51,933 nucleotides of DNA from an uncultured Bacteroidales bacterium (GCA_900545245.1 UQYV01000023.1:1-51933), one strand, 5' to 3'; positions 1 to 8,249 are shown, counted from the stretch's first letter. The notes: generated by a model from the letters alone, not told the origin. Made by a program: numbers and translations.

Positions 1-63
1 CAGTTGGTTCAGAGCGTCTGCCTTACAAGCAGAGGGTCGGGGGTTCGACTCCCTCTGCTCCCA
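1..63 (+). tRNA. tRNA-Val (anticodon TAC), 5' end cut by window
   Basis: The window opens inside a tRNA: D-loop AGTTGGTTCAGAGC, anticodon loop CTTACAA (anticodon TAC, valine) and T-arm GGGGGTTCGACTCCCTC are all present. The first dozen or so bases are missing. The 3' acceptor strand ends at the discriminator A at 63 and no CCA is encoded, which is usual in this phylum. Confidence 0.93.
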
Positions 64-247
64 CAAGTTCTTTAAATGTTTTTTTGCGGCAACGAAGCAG
101 ACGCCAAAAAGAAACTATTGGGTTTTGAAGTTTATTTTTGGATGGATGCGAGGAAGGCGAATGAGGAGGAAGGGAGTTACCTAAAGGTAATGACCGCCCG
201 ACGATGTGAAGCCTGACGCAGCAGACGCCCAAAAGAAACGAAAAAAA

Positions 248-321
248 GGGGGTATAGCTCAGTTGGCTAGAGCATCTGCTTTGCAAGCAGAGGGTCGTCG
301 GTTCGAATCCGTCTATCTCCA
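248..321 (+). tRNA. tRNA-Ala (anticodon TGC)
   Basis: A complete cloverleaf. The acceptor strand GGGGGTA (248-254) pairs with TATCTCC (314-320) using two G-U pairs. The anticodon loop is TTTGCAA (TGC, alanine) and the T-arm contains GGTTCGAATCC. The discriminator is A321 and no CCA is encoded. Confidence 0.96.
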
Positions 322-411
322 CAAATAACGCCGGTTTTCTGCCGGTCATTTCATAACGAACAAATTTACGAATCAAGAGTAGGTTTGTTCGTCTTTTTAA
401 AGGGCAATTAA

Positions 412-502
412 GGAGAGGTGCTCGAGTGGTTTAAGAGGCACGCCTGGAAAGCTTGTATACTCCTAAAGGGTATCAGGGGTTCGAATCCCCTCCTCTCCGC
501 CA
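412..502 (+). tRNA. tRNA-Ser (anticodon GGA), CCA encoded
   Basis: A class II tRNA with a long variable arm (about 455-475), anticodon loop CTGGAAA (GGA, serine), acceptor strand GGAGAGG (412-418) pairing with CCTCTCC (492-498), and discriminator G499. Unlike the Val, Ala and Phe tRNAs in the window it is followed by CCA (500-502). tRNA 3' ends are common integration targets, and an integrase remnant lies just downstream, so the CCA may derive from an integrated element. Confidence 0.96.
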
Positions 503-541
503 AATAGGTCTAATGTTCTGATTGATAAGATTTTACAAGAG

Positions 542-799
542 TTTTCAGAACAAAACGGGACAAACACGGGACACAGTCTTTCGCCCCCTGACGACAACCT
601 CTATAGGGTCTTGTCAGAGTTGTGCGGAAGAAAAAATCAGGAATATCTCGTCATCTGCATGCTCTGTTACTGTTGTCTGATGCGCCCGAAGGAAGATACT
701 TCCGCGAGAATCAAAATAAAAGGGGTCGCGGTTGCCCTTGACCCCACGCCGTCAGACGAAGTACATGAATTGCTGCGATACAAAATCAGACAAATCTGA
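542..799 (+). pseudogene. tyrosine recombinase (integrase) remnant
   Basis: An open frame runs through this stretch without a convincing ATG. Its middle part (residues LYRVLSELCGRKNQ, then CYCCLMRPKE) resembles the start of a tyrosine recombinase catalytic domain, where the first catalytic Arg sits in the [LM]RPxE motif. The rest of the domain (HxxR, catalytic Tyr) is absent, so the gene is a fragment. It lies 40 bases after the 3' end of tRNA-Ser, the usual position for the integrase of an element inserted in a tRNA. Identity is from motif recognition only. Confidence 0.5.
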
Positions 800-1190
800 C
801 GGCCGATAATTCTTGACTGAATCTATGCACACCGTCCTCAATTTTCTTGGCTGTCTTTTGGGACGGATGCCTATAACCGCTGATATAGTGGCCGAGCTGT
901 TTCTGGTTCACGCCGGTGATGCGCTCAAGTCCGGCGAGAGAGATTGTCTTGGCGTAGTACTGGAGGAACGAAGCTACATCATACTGGTACTCAAATTCAA
1001 CCTCCTCGAATTTTTTCCCGGTTTCAGCATAATACTGCTTCATATCCTCATACCCGTCATGAAAGACCTTGAGGGCTTCTTCTACGGTCTTGCCCGTGCC
1101 GGTAACAAGATATGACATATCGTCCGCATCCATATAGATGCTGTAGTTTCCGTCTGATGCCCTTTCAATTATTGCCTTAACCTTTCTCAT
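786..1190 (-). CDS. hicB: HicB-family antitoxin
   Basis: A 134-residue protein. The N-terminal half (about 1-70: KVKAIIERASDGNYSIYMDA, then TGKTVEEALKVFHDG) has the partial RNase H-like fold of HicB antitoxins. The C-terminal half (about 80-130) is a helix-turn-helix with GLERITGVNQKQLGHYISG, expected to bind the operon's own promoter. It follows hicA by 31 bases on the same strand, the usual toxin-first HicAB order. The expected role is neutralising HicA and autorepression. The 3' end overlaps the integrase remnant by 14 bases, which fits accessory DNA at a tRNA locus. Confidence 0.85.
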   Translation of the reverse strand: MRKVKAIIERASDGNYSIYMDADDMSYLVTGTGKTVEEALKVFHDGYEDMKQYYAETGKKFEEVEFEYQYDVASFLQYYAKTISLAGLERITGVNQKQLGHYISGYRHPSQKTAKKIEDGVHRFSQELSAVRFV

Positions 1191-1221
1191 TGTCTCTATG
1201 TTTTTGGGAAAAGCAGGGGGA

Positions 1222-1407
1222 TTAAATCCCCGCTGCCCTTTTGATTGCCTTTAATGTTCCTGTCGCAACTTCTTCGGAACCGTGGTTGCTCATCTTGAAC
1301 TCTTTTCCTGTCTTTGGGCTGAACCACAAGGGGTGTCCGTTTTGTTGTCGTCCGGTGTCGTAGCATTTCGCCTTTTTCAACAGTCGTTCCAATTCATTGT
1401 ACTTCAT
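1222..1407 (-). CDS. hicA: HicA-family mRNA interferase toxin
   Basis: A 61-residue protein with the HicA pattern: N-terminal helix NELERLLKKAKCY, central GHPLWFSP strand, a basic KTGKEF segment, the catalytic-type His in MSNHG (known HicA toxins use a His here), and the C-terminal helix TGTLKAIKRAAG. HicA toxins cleave mRNA during translation. The ATG at 1405-1407 follows a full promoter (1430-1460). The gene is the first of a two-gene operon with hicB. Confidence 0.85.
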   Translation of the reverse strand: MKYNELERLLKKAKCYDTGRQQNGHPLWFSPKTGKEFKMSNHGSEEVATGTLKAIKRAAGI

Positions 1408-1429
1408 ATCCGTGTTTTATATCGCACTA

Positions 1430-1460
1430 CAAAGATAGTAATATTTCTAACAATTGCAAA
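1430..1460 (-). promoter_or_regulatory. hicAB promoter
   Basis: Read on the minus strand: TTTG (1460-1457), a 19-base spacer, then TATCTTTG (1437-1430), an exact match to the Bacteroidota -33/-7 consensus TTTG-N19-TAnnTTTG. Transcription should start near 1424, giving a leader of roughly 17 bases before hicA. Confidence 0.75.
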
Positions 1461-1463
1461 ATT

Positions 1464-1497
1464 TTTCCGGCAAAATCGACGAAGATTTTACCGGAAA
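1464..1497. promoter_or_regulatory. inverted repeat upstream of hicAB promoter (candidate operator)
   Basis: Two 14-base arms (1464-1477 and 1484-1497) are inverted copies with one mismatch, separated by GACGAA. The repeat abuts the -33 box of the hicAB promoter. That is a plausible site for the HTH domain of HicB, though no binding evidence exists. No T-run follows on either strand, so it is not an obvious terminator. Confidence 0.45.
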
Positions 1498-1621
1498 TAT
1501 GCGTGAAGTCACGGACTAAAATAATACAAACGTGATGCTTCGCGACAAATCTCACTACTTCATTTTCTATTGTGGCCATAATCTTCTGATTTTTCGGCAA
1601 AAGTAGGTCACCACTGTGCAT

Positions 1622-1646
1622 AAAAAAAGGACAGCCGAAGCTGTCC
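1622..1646 (-). terminator. Rho-independent terminator
   Basis: On the minus strand a perfect 7-bp stem GGACAGC/GCTGTCC (1646-1629) with a TTCG tetraloop is followed by seven T (1628-1622). It ends transcription coming from the small membrane protein gene at 1706-1885 and insulates hicAB. Confidence 0.85.
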
Positions 1647-1705
1647 GATTCAGAGTTCTATGTCATCGCCGTCCGAGTATCTGCAAAAATATCGCACCAT
1701 ATAAA

Positions 1706-1885
1706 TTAATAGTATTTGAAAGCAATATAATATATCAGATCCAATATGCCAAGTATTATGAGGACTATAATGAGAAATGATCCACCGAATATCGCCCCGA
1801 AAAGGAACATTCCTATGTTAAAAATGGCGAGCATTATTTTCACAATTCTCTCTTCCGAATCTCGGGTAATCATGCCTTCAATCAT
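1706..1885 (-). CDS. 59-residue hydrophobic membrane protein
   Basis: ATG at 1885-1883, stop TAA at 1708-1706. The product begins MIEGMITRDSEERIVKIM. Residues about 17-55 are almost entirely hydrophobic with a Gly-rich turn (GAIFGGS), suggesting two closely spaced membrane segments. It ends in Lys and aromatic residues (AFKYY). It is too short for common gene finders. A terminator with a TTCG loop lies 60 bases downstream on the same strand, which supports a real transcription unit. Between the two, a 16-residue reading (MVRYFCRYSDGDDIEL, 1700-1650) is open but not supported otherwise. Function unknown. Confidence 0.5.
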   Translation of the reverse strand: MIEGMITRDSEERIVKIMLAIFNIGMFLFGAIFGGSFLIIVLIILGILDLIYYIAFKYY

Positions 1886-1929
1886 TTAAAATTAAGTTTG
1901 GTCGTGACCATGCTTAAACAGCGTTTTCG

Positions 1930-2652
1930 TTACACTCTGATACGTTCCCAGATGCAGTCGGGAATTAGGCGCCAAAGGAAAATGAGGATGCGATAGCGCC
2001 AGTCTATCGTTATGATGCGACGACGGCGGGAGAGCCCTCGAACAATGTGCTCGGCGACATAGTCGGGACGCATCTGCATCGGGTAGTCGTGGTGGATGAA
2101 ATCCGTAGAGACGAAGCCTGGGCGGATGTCGGAAAAGGAAATGTCGAGGCGCTCGCTGCGGGCAAGCTGAGAGAGAGCCTGAAGATAGGTCCACTGGAAG
2201 CGCTTGGTGGAGGAATATGATGCGGATGGCGCGAGTCCCTTGCAGCCGGCAACACTTGTTATGGCAGCAATGTGCCCCCGACAGCCTCGTTCACGGAACC
2301 AGCGGAAAGCTGCGTCGACCATCATGGTGAAACCCATGACATTCGTTAGCACCGTACGCTCCTCGATTTCGCGATCAAGTTTACGATTCTGGTTGCCGTA
2401 GCCCGAACTCAGAAGGAACAGATCCATGCCTCCAAGTTTACCGATCAGAAGACCCAGACAGTTCTCAGCATCCTCCTCCGTCACATCGATAACCTCCGTC
2501 ACGACACGTCCGGGATGAGCCTCTTCCAGTTCTTGAAGCAGCCCCTCACGACGTCCCGCCACGCCTACCATCCAGCCTTCACGCACGAGAATGTGCACGA
2601 CTTCCTTTCCCATTCCGGAAGTCCCGCCAATTACAATCGCCTTTTTATTCAT
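1930..2652 (-). CDS. short-chain dehydrogenase/reductase
   Basis: 240 residues from the ATG at 2652 (a TTG lies two codons upstream). The Rossmann N-terminus carries the SDR cofactor motif GGTSGMG (TGxxxGxG type). An Arg pair follows the second strand (AGRREG), which favours NADP(H). The catalytic triad region is visible: Ser in ITSVAGCKG and YSSTK (Tyr-x3-Lys). The C-terminus is basic and hydrophobic, possibly membrane-associated. The substrate cannot be told from sequence. The next gene upstream on this strand, apt, ends 142 bases away, so this may be its own transcription unit. Confidence 0.88.
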   Translation of the reverse strand: MNKKAIVIGGTSGMGKEVVHILVREGWMVGVAGRREGLLQELEEAHPGRVVTEVIDVTEEDAENCLGLLIGKLGGMDLFLLSSGYGNQNRKLDREIEERTVLTNVMGFTMMVDAAFRWFRERGCRGHIAAITSVAGCKGLAPSASYSSTKRFQWTYLQALSQLARSERLDISFSDIRPGFVSTDFIHHDYPMQMRPDYVAEHIVRGLSRRRRIITIDWRYRILIFLWRLIPDCIWERIRV

Positions 2653-2794
2653 ACACAATATATTTTACAACATTTCAAGTTCCACAAGTATTCTAACTTC
2701 TTGCGAATATTAAACCTATCTCATCTATCAAACTCTCAAATCCCACACACTTTTTCTACATTATACACATACAACAACGATAGGACGTCTGAAA

Positions 2795-3364
2795 TCAATC
2801 ATTAAGGTGGATGAGCGAAGCCACAGGGGCAATCTTCGAGAGGCGGTCGGCCCCATGCAGATCATCAATCTCCACAAGGAAAACGAACTTCTTCACCGCG
2901 ACACGGAACGTCACCCCGTCCTTCACAATTGGAGTACTGATAAGCGACTGCGCGAGCGCCTCGGCAGTACCTCCTGTCGCGAGGATGTCGTCAAGGATGG
3001 TGACTTCAAGAACATTGTCGGTCAGCGGGCCGGCCGCAACGTCGCTTTTGCGATAGAAAAGCTTGTCAGCACCATATTCCTTCATGATTTCAACTCCGAC
3101 AAGGTCACCTTCTGAAAACGGAAGTTTCCCGGACTTCCGGACCGGAATAACGTTGCTCACGGCACCATCCGTCATAAGAAGTGGCGTGCCGAAAAGAAAT
3201 CCGCGGGCTTCAGGGACCGCAAGGTTGGGAGTGTCCACAAGGGCATCAAGTTCTGAAATCACCTCGCGGAAAACATCCTTCGAATAAAGGAATGGCATGA
3301 TGTCGATGAAATTGATGCCTTCCTTCGGAAAATCCTTGTAAAAGTTGAGTTTATCCTGTAACAT
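2795..3364 (-). CDS. apt: adenine phosphoribosyltransferase
   Basis: 189 residues. It converts adenine and PRPP to AMP in cytosolic purine salvage. The N-terminal FPKEGINFIDIMPFLYS matches the Apt signature FPxxGIxFxDIxPLL, and the PRPP-binding loop is VTILDDILATGGTA (about residues 122-135). It is slightly longer than the usual 170-180. The gene starts 12 bases after the stop of the acyltransferase gene and is probably cotranscribed with it. Confidence 0.9.
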   Translation of the reverse strand: MLQDKLNFYKDFPKEGINFIDIMPFLYSKDVFREVISELDALVDTPNLAVPEARGFLFGTPLLMTDGAVSNVIPVRKSGKLPFSEGDLVGVEIMKEYGADKLFYRKSDVAAGPLTDNVLEVTILDDILATGGTAEALAQSLISTPIVKDGVTFRVAVKKFVFLVEIDDLHGADRLSKIAPVASLIHLND

Positions 3365-3376
3365 ATCGATTATTGT

Positions 3377-4834
3377 TTATTTCTCATTATCAATAACATC
3401 AGCCTCCTGTTTCCTCCAGCATCTGCGGACTTCCGCCGCAATGTCGCGAAGCTGTCTGTCACGTCGGAAACGGATGTCGGAGACGGAAAGTCGTGCAGCC
3501 TTGAACCAGTCGTGCGCAAAAGTGTAGGCTGGACAGAAAAGCAGGAGCAAAAGTGAGCACAGCCACCACAGATGCCCCGGGAGTTGCGTAAAGAGCACAG
3601 CAGCATAGATGCACCAGAGCAGCGGAAGCGCGAACGCGGCAACGGCATAGCGGAGCGATATAAAGAACGCGTGGTCCTCCTGAACGCGGCAAAGAAGCTC
3701 TGCAGCAAGAAGGACCGGCGAGGTCACGGCCACAGAGAAAAGCCAATACGGAAAGGTCAGAACCATGACCGCTGCCCGACGAACTCCAGACAAGGCACGG
3801 CAATTCATAAAACCAAGTCCGGAATCCACTGCCCCGGCGTATGACGCGGCACTTATATGCGATCGCGCACGCCTGCCTGCAGCTTCCTTTCCGAGACGCA
3901 CAAGTTCAGAATATTCCGTCTGCTTCGCCACATCCCCGCTGTCCCTAAGGGCATACAGAGTCCCGGCAACTAGGCAGTCTTCCCGCATCCGGTCATAGAG
4001 GCTGAACTTTCCGTCCACAACGGCATTCTTCAACTTGCTTCCCTGTAGTCCGGCAGACCGTCCAGCCGAAAGCAGCCGATCTTCAGAGACTATGCGGCAG
4101 ACCTCCAGAACTCCGTCATAGTCAGCGTCGTCGTCAAGGCTCAGATAGAGAGCCTTCATCTTGGAAGTCAGTTCATCACGCATCGCGTTCATGAGAGCCG
4201 GCTGTGTCAGATCTTTGTTCGACTTACGGAACTCACTTACATTCATCGGTTTACCCACATTCACAAGCATAGATGTGCGGTAACGGTAGTAGCTTCCGTA
4301 TTCTATGCCGACCGGTACAATAACCACCGGCATACGTCCTGAAAGTTTGTCGTCAGTCATTAGGGCGACCCTGAAAATGCCCTTGCGCAGAGGAAGCAGG
4401 GAGTGCTTGTCACGCTGGGTACCCTCCGCCATGATGCAGTATGGGATGCCATCGCAGAGCCTGTCGGATACGGTATCCATGATTCCCACATTTTCCTCAA
4501 GATGGCTGAAGCCGTCGCGTACGCGCATCACCGGTGTCACATAGAGAGAGAGTAGAATCTCGCGCAGCAGAGGGATGCGGAACATATCGGCACGAGCGGC
4601 AAAAATCATCGGTGCGAGCGGTTTTCCAAGACTCATCGCAACAAGCGGATCCATAAGTCCGTTAGTGTGGTTCGGGGCGAAGATGAGTGCACAATTCTCG
4701 GGAATATTCTCGAGTCCCACATATTGTATTCTTGAATATGAAGCGAGGAATGCCTTGTCAGCGTATGCCCGCAGCAACCGGTATCCGAGTCCCGGCGTTT
4801 GACGAATCTTGAATTTTTCAGAGCCCCGTGTCAT
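3377..4834 (-). CDS. PlsC-like 1-acyl-glycerol-3-phosphate acyltransferase family protein
   Basis: 485 residues. The N-terminal half carries the acyltransferase motifs: NHTNGLMD (NHx4D catalytic motif, about residue 55) and the EGTQRD block (about 137) that binds the phosphate of the acceptor. The C-terminal half holds hydrophobic segments (about 360-440: VMVLTFPYWLFSVAVTS, FALPLLWCIYAAVLF, LLLLLFCPAYTF) that should anchor the enzyme in the inner membrane. The likely role is acylation of lysophosphatidate or a related lipid. The long C-terminal region distinguishes it from the roughly 250-residue PlsC. Confidence 0.85.
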   Translation of the reverse strand: MTRGSEKFKIRQTPGLGYRLLRAYADKAFLASYSRIQYVGLENIPENCALIFAPNHTNGLMDPLVAMSLGKPLAPMIFAARADMFRIPLLREILLSLYVTPVMRVRDGFSHLEENVGIMDTVSDRLCDGIPYCIMAEGTQRDKHSLLPLRKGIFRVALMTDDKLSGRMPVVIVPVGIEYGSYYRYRTSMLVNVGKPMNVSEFRKSNKDLTQPALMNAMRDELTSKMKALYLSLDDDADYDGVLEVCRIVSEDRLLSAGRSAGLQGSKLKNAVVDGKFSLYDRMREDCLVAGTLYALRDSGDVAKQTEYSELVRLGKEAAGRRARSHISAASYAGAVDSGLGFMNCRALSGVRRAAVMVLTFPYWLFSVAVTSPVLLAAELLCRVQEDHAFFISLRYAVAAFALPLLWCIYAAVLFTQLPGHLWWLCSLLLLLFCPAYTFAHDWFKAARLSVSDIRFRRDRQLRDIAAEVRRCWRKQEADVIDNEK

Positions 4835-4902
4835 TCTTTCTGTTCATCAGCACAGGTGTGCAAAGATACGGGGTGTTTTATTCTTTTACAAATATTTTGT
4901 CG

Positions 4903-4910
4903 TAAATTTG
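4903..4910 (+). promoter_or_regulatory. -7 promoter box of the PmbA/TldE gene
   Basis: TAAATTTG matches the Bacteroidota -7 box TAnnTTTG. It lies 44 bases before the ATG at 4955. No clear TTTG is present about 20 bases upstream. Confidence 0.5.
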
Positions 4911-4954
4911 CGAAATTATGTCCCCGTACCGGGAATATCTAATATTCGAAAAAT

Positions 4955-6352
4955 ATGATTATCACTGACGACGAGCGCACTTTAGCAAGATTCGGAATGA
5001 AGTTGGCGATATCCTTCGGGATGAGCGGGGCAAGGGTGACGCTGAACAAGAGCGTGTCGGACACATGCACCATGCTTGACGGGGAAATCGACAAGGTAAG
5101 CCGCAATGCGGATAGGGCGCTGACGTTCTGCCTGTTCGCAGAGGGACGCTACTGCACATTCTCGACAAACCGTCTTTCGAAAGACGCCGTCAGGGACTTC
5201 GTCGGCAAGGCCTGCGAGACTGTGCGCATTATGGAGGCGGACCCATGCAGGACACTCCCGGCTCCGGAAAGGTTGGCACGGGACGCCAAGACCGGACTCG
5301 AAGCTGGGCTGTGGGACGAAGAATATATGAAAATGACCGACGAGGGAAGGGTTGAACTTGCCCGGAGCATGACACTGCGGGAAAGGTGCGGAAAAGGATG
5401 GAATGTAGTCTCTGAAGAGAACGAATACACGGATTATGTCGACGAAATCTACCAGATTGACTCACAAGGATTTGAAGGACAACATTTCGAAACCGGCTTT
5501 TCCTGCTCATCTGAGGTGACCGTCGCGGACGCGGAGGGCCATAGGTTCAGTTCATACTGGTGGGACTCTTCCGCATTTCTTTCCGGAATCAACCCCGCCG
5601 GATGCGCGGAAACGGCCTTGAAAAGAGCCGTGGGCTCTATGGCTCCGGCCGCGATTGAAGGAGGCCTATACCGGATGGTGGTTGACGGGAATGTCGGTTC
5701 AAAGCTACTGAGTCCGATAATCAGCGCGCTCAACGCCTCCGCCATACAGCAGAAAATGTCCTTTCTCTGCGACAGCCGAGGGCAAAGAATGTTCTCCGGT
5801 GGGCTCACGCTGACAGACATGGCACGTGAACGCGGCAAGTCCGGGGCACGTCTGTTCGATTCCGAGGGTGTGGCGACAACAAACCTCCCGCTGATTGAGA
5901 ACGGAGTCGTGAAGAACTTCTTCGTGAACACCTACACAGCAAACAAGACAGGTGAGGAGCCAACCGTGGAGGACATCTCACGCCCCGTGCTCAAGAAATG
6001 GGCAAGCGAAGCTATGCTCGAGGGACTTGCAGAATGCGGAGAGAGAGCCGGTTTGGAATCAGGAAAAAAAGTTCTACCTTTGAAAGATATTTTGCGCGGA
6101 ACCGGGGACGGGATTTATGTGACGGAATTCAACGGGGGCAACTGCAACCCTGTGACCGGAGACTATTCCTTCGGGGTGTCGGGATTCAGGTTCAGCAACG
6201 GAAAAATTGGCCGGCCTTTCAGGGAGATGCTGATTACCGGCAATATCCTTGAACTCTGGAACAGTCTGCTTGCAGTCGGCGATGACGCCAGGGAGTGCGG
6301 GAGATGGAGACTTCCGACGACGGCATTTGACGGCGTCAGTTTTTCGGCATGA
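4955..6352 (+). CDS. PmbA/TldE-family modulator of DNA gyrase/peptidase subunit
   Basis: 465 residues of the TldD/PmbA family. In characterised bacteria TldD and TldE form a metallopeptidase complex that processes modified peptides and antitoxins; TldE is the non-catalytic partner. Family landmarks here are the central LFDSEGVATTNLPLIENGVV block and the C-terminal GGNCNPVTGDYSFGVSGF followed by GKIGRPFREMLITGN. I see no HExxxH metal motif, which agrees with the TldE/PmbA side rather than TldD. No TldD-like gene lies in the window. Confidence 0.85.
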   Translation: MIITDDERTLARFGMKLAISFGMSGARVTLNKSVSDTCTMLDGEIDKVSRNADRALTFCLFAEGRYCTFSTNRLSKDAVRDFVGKACETVRIMEADPCRTLPAPERLARDAKTGLEAGLWDEEYMKMTDEGRVELARSMTLRERCGKGWNVVSEENEYTDYVDEIYQIDSQGFEGQHFETGFSCSSEVTVADAEGHRFSSYWWDSSAFLSGINPAGCAETALKRAVGSMAPAAIEGGLYRMVVDGNVGSKLLSPIISALNASAIQQKMSFLCDSRGQRMFSGGLTLTDMARERGKSGARLFDSEGVATTNLPLIENGVVKNFFVNTYTANKTGEEPTVEDISRPVLKKWASEAMLEGLAECGERAGLESGKKVLPLKDILRGTGDGIYVTEFNGGNCNPVTGDYSFGVSGFRFSNGKIGRPFREMLITGNILELWNSLLAVGDDARECGRWRLPTTAFDGVSFSA

Positions 6353-6461
6353 CGATGGACGCTGAGGCGCGAAGAGGGCGAAGCCGCTGCTGCATCGGGC
6401 AGGACGTACTCATTTCGGCGAAGCCTTATTTATTTTGAATTTATTTAAATTTAAAAAAAAT

Positions 6462-7049
6462 ATGAAAATAGAAAAGAACACTGTGGTGGCTCTCACATAC
6501 GAGCTTGAGGTTGATGGGCAAATTGTTGACAAATGTACTGTGGAGAGGCCTCTGGACTTCATTCACGGAATGGGATACCTTCTGCCGAAGTTTGAGGAGG
6601 AGGTAGCCGGACTTGAAGCCGGGGACAAGTTTGAATTTACGCTCACTCCTGAAGAGGGATATGGAGTCGTTGACCCACAGAGGATTATCGACCTTCCGGT
6701 GGAGGCATTTTCCGATCAGGAGGGAAATGTGCGTCACGATCTGCTCGTTGAAGGCTCGAACATCACTCTCGTGAACCAGTTCGGGCAGCCGGTCCCGGCA
6801 AAAATCCTGAAGGTGGAAGCAAAGACAGTCAAGGTCGACGTGAATCACCCTATGGCCGGCAAGACGCTGAATTTCAAAGGCGAAATTGTGAACGTGCGTC
6901 CTGCGACAGAGAAGGAAATCAAGGAAGGTCTCCACGGAGAACTCGCGGGAGGCTGCTCCGGGTGCGGCGGAAACTGCGGAGAAGGCGGCTGCGAAGGATG
7001 CGGAGACGGCAAGGAATGCGGATGCGGAGACAGCTGCGACTGCAAGTAA
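6462..7049 (+). CDS. slyD: SlyD-like FKBP-type peptidyl-prolyl isomerase
   Basis: 195 residues from the ATG at 6462; an in-frame ATG 27 bases earlier would add an A/T-encoded Lys-rich tail unlike the family. The FKBP domain (NTVVALTYELEVDGQIVDKC, PLDFIHGMG) is interrupted by the IF chaperone insert (about 75-120, with the HPMAGKTLNF return). The C-terminal tail (about 165-195) is a metal-binding Cys/Gly stretch with 12 Cys and no His, in contrast to the His-rich tail of E. coli SlyD. It is a cytosolic folding factor with probable metal storage or delivery. A glycosyltransferase follows after 33 bases. Confidence 0.92.
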   Translation: MKIEKNTVVALTYELEVDGQIVDKCTVERPLDFIHGMGYLLPKFEEEVAGLEAGDKFEFTLTPEEGYGVVDPQRIIDLPVEAFSDQEGNVRHDLLVEGSNITLVNQFGQPVPAKILKVEAKTVKVDVNHPMAGKTLNFKGEIVNVRPATEKEIKEGLHGELAGGCSGCGGNCGEGGCEGCGDGKECGCGDSCDCK

Positions 7050-7082
7050 AAATGTGCGGCAAAGTCGTAAAATCTTTGCACA

Positions 7083-8225
7083 ATGAAAATAGCCGTCGTC
7101 ATATTAAATTGGAACACAAAGGATTATCTGCGGATGTTTCTGCCTCCGCTGCTTGATTCCGTGGCAATGTTCAACGGCGGCGTCTCCAGTTTGGAAACGA
7201 GCATCGCCGGAAACGGGTCGCACCAAGCCGACGGGCAGCCGGACAGAGCAGAAGTCATTGTGGCCGACAGCGCATCGACAGACGGTTCGATGGAAATGAT
7301 GGCGGAAGAGTTTCCGTCAGTGCGCAGGATTCCTCTCGATAAGAACTATGGGTTCACGGGAGGCTACAACAGGGCGCTTAAAATGCTGTGCGACAATCCA
7401 TCTGAAGATAGTGGTCCGGCATCCGGGAAGACTGCACGCAGCATTCCTTACGACCTGTTCATTCTGCTCAACTCGGACATCGAGGTCACGCGGGACTGGC
7501 TGCGGCCGCTCGCAGAATGGATGAAAGAGCATCCGGAATGCGGTGCTTGCGGCCCGAAGCTGCACAGCTGGTACGAGCGCGATATGTTTGAATATGCAGG
7601 AGCGGCAGGCGGATGGATCGACCGTTTCGGCTACCCTTTCTGCCGCGGACGTGTTCTCGGAAAGGTTGAGAAGGACAGCGGGCAGTATGACACTCCGACC
7701 GACGTGCTGTGGGTTACGGGAGCATGCCTTGCAGTCCGTGCCTCGGTATGGAACTCACTCGAAGGGCTGGACGACAGGTTTTTCGCGCACATGGAGGAAA
7801 TCGACCTGTGCTGGAGGATGCAACTTGAGGGGTGGAAGGTGACGGTGGTACCTGAGTCGACGGTCTATCACCTCGGAGGTGGGACCCTGCCGAAGAACTC
7901 TCCGCAGAAGCTCTATCTCAACTACAGAAACAACATCCTCCTGCTCGACAAAAACCTCGCCCGGACGATAGGAAGGAGGAAAGCGGCGTTGAGGGTTTTC
8001 TGCAGAAAGATTTTGGACGGATGCTCGGCGATGGTCTATCTTCTGTCGTTCCGCATGGACTTCTTCATGGCCGTATGGAGAGCGCACAGAGATGCGTCAA
8101 GGCTCATCGCTGAAAAACAGCCGGGAAATGATGCGGCGCACGGCCACGGGAGACACAATGTCGCTGGGCTTTATGACGGTTGCATGATTCCTCGGGCGTT
8201 GTTGGGCATTAAGTGTATTAAGTAA
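7083..8225 (+). CDS. family 2 glycosyltransferase
   Basis: 380 residues. The GT-A N-terminus MKIAVVILNWNTKDYL is typical of GT2 enzymes of the rhamnosyltransferase type. Nucleotide-sugar motifs follow: VIVADSASTDGS, KNYGFTGGYNRAL, and the metal-binding DxD equivalent LLNSDIEV. The acceptor-side residues appear as TGACLAVRASVW and FFAHMEEIDLCWRMQLEGW. The C-terminus is basic with a hydrophobic stretch, so it is probably a peripheral inner-membrane enzyme of envelope polysaccharide or lipid-linked sugar synthesis. Donor and acceptor are unknown. It starts 33 bases after slyD. Confidence 0.88.
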   Translation: MKIAVVILNWNTKDYLRMFLPPLLDSVAMFNGGVSSLETSIAGNGSHQADGQPDRAEVIVADSASTDGSMEMMAEEFPSVRRIPLDKNYGFTGGYNRALKMLCDNPSEDSGPASGKTARSIPYDLFILLNSDIEVTRDWLRPLAEWMKEHPECGACGPKLHSWYERDMFEYAGAAGGWIDRFGYPFCRGRVLGKVEKDSGQYDTPTDVLWVTGACLAVRASVWNSLEGLDDRFFAHMEEIDLCWRMQLEGWKVTVVPESTVYHLGGGTLPKNSPQKLYLNYRNNILLLDKNLARTIGRRKAALRVFCRKILDGCSAMVYLLSFRMDFFMAVWRAHRDASRLIAEKQPGNDAAHGHGRHNVAGLYDGCMIPRALLGIKCIK

Positions 8226-8249
8226 TCATTTAAACGCTTACTGAAAGTT

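Noticed and set aside
97..239. Nearly identical 19-base segments at 97-115 and 221-239 between the tRNAs
   Set aside because: Short, low complexity toward the A-rich end, and without flanking structure; probably leftover spacer duplication.
23..376. Minus-strand frame of 117 codons across the tRNA-Val and tRNA-Ala genes
   Set aside because: It reads the tRNAs in antisense (the DGFEPTTLCLQS and AEGVEPPTLCL ends are tRNA T-arm/anticodon complements), a well-known false protein.
1427..1621. Minus-strand 64-codon frame between hicA and the terminator
   Set aside because: It spans the hicAB promoter and inverted repeat and shows no domain; treated as non-coding.
1650..1700. 16-residue frame MVRYFCRYSDGDDIEL before the terminator
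   Set aside because: Too short to support; it may simply be the untranslated tail of the membrane protein mRNA.
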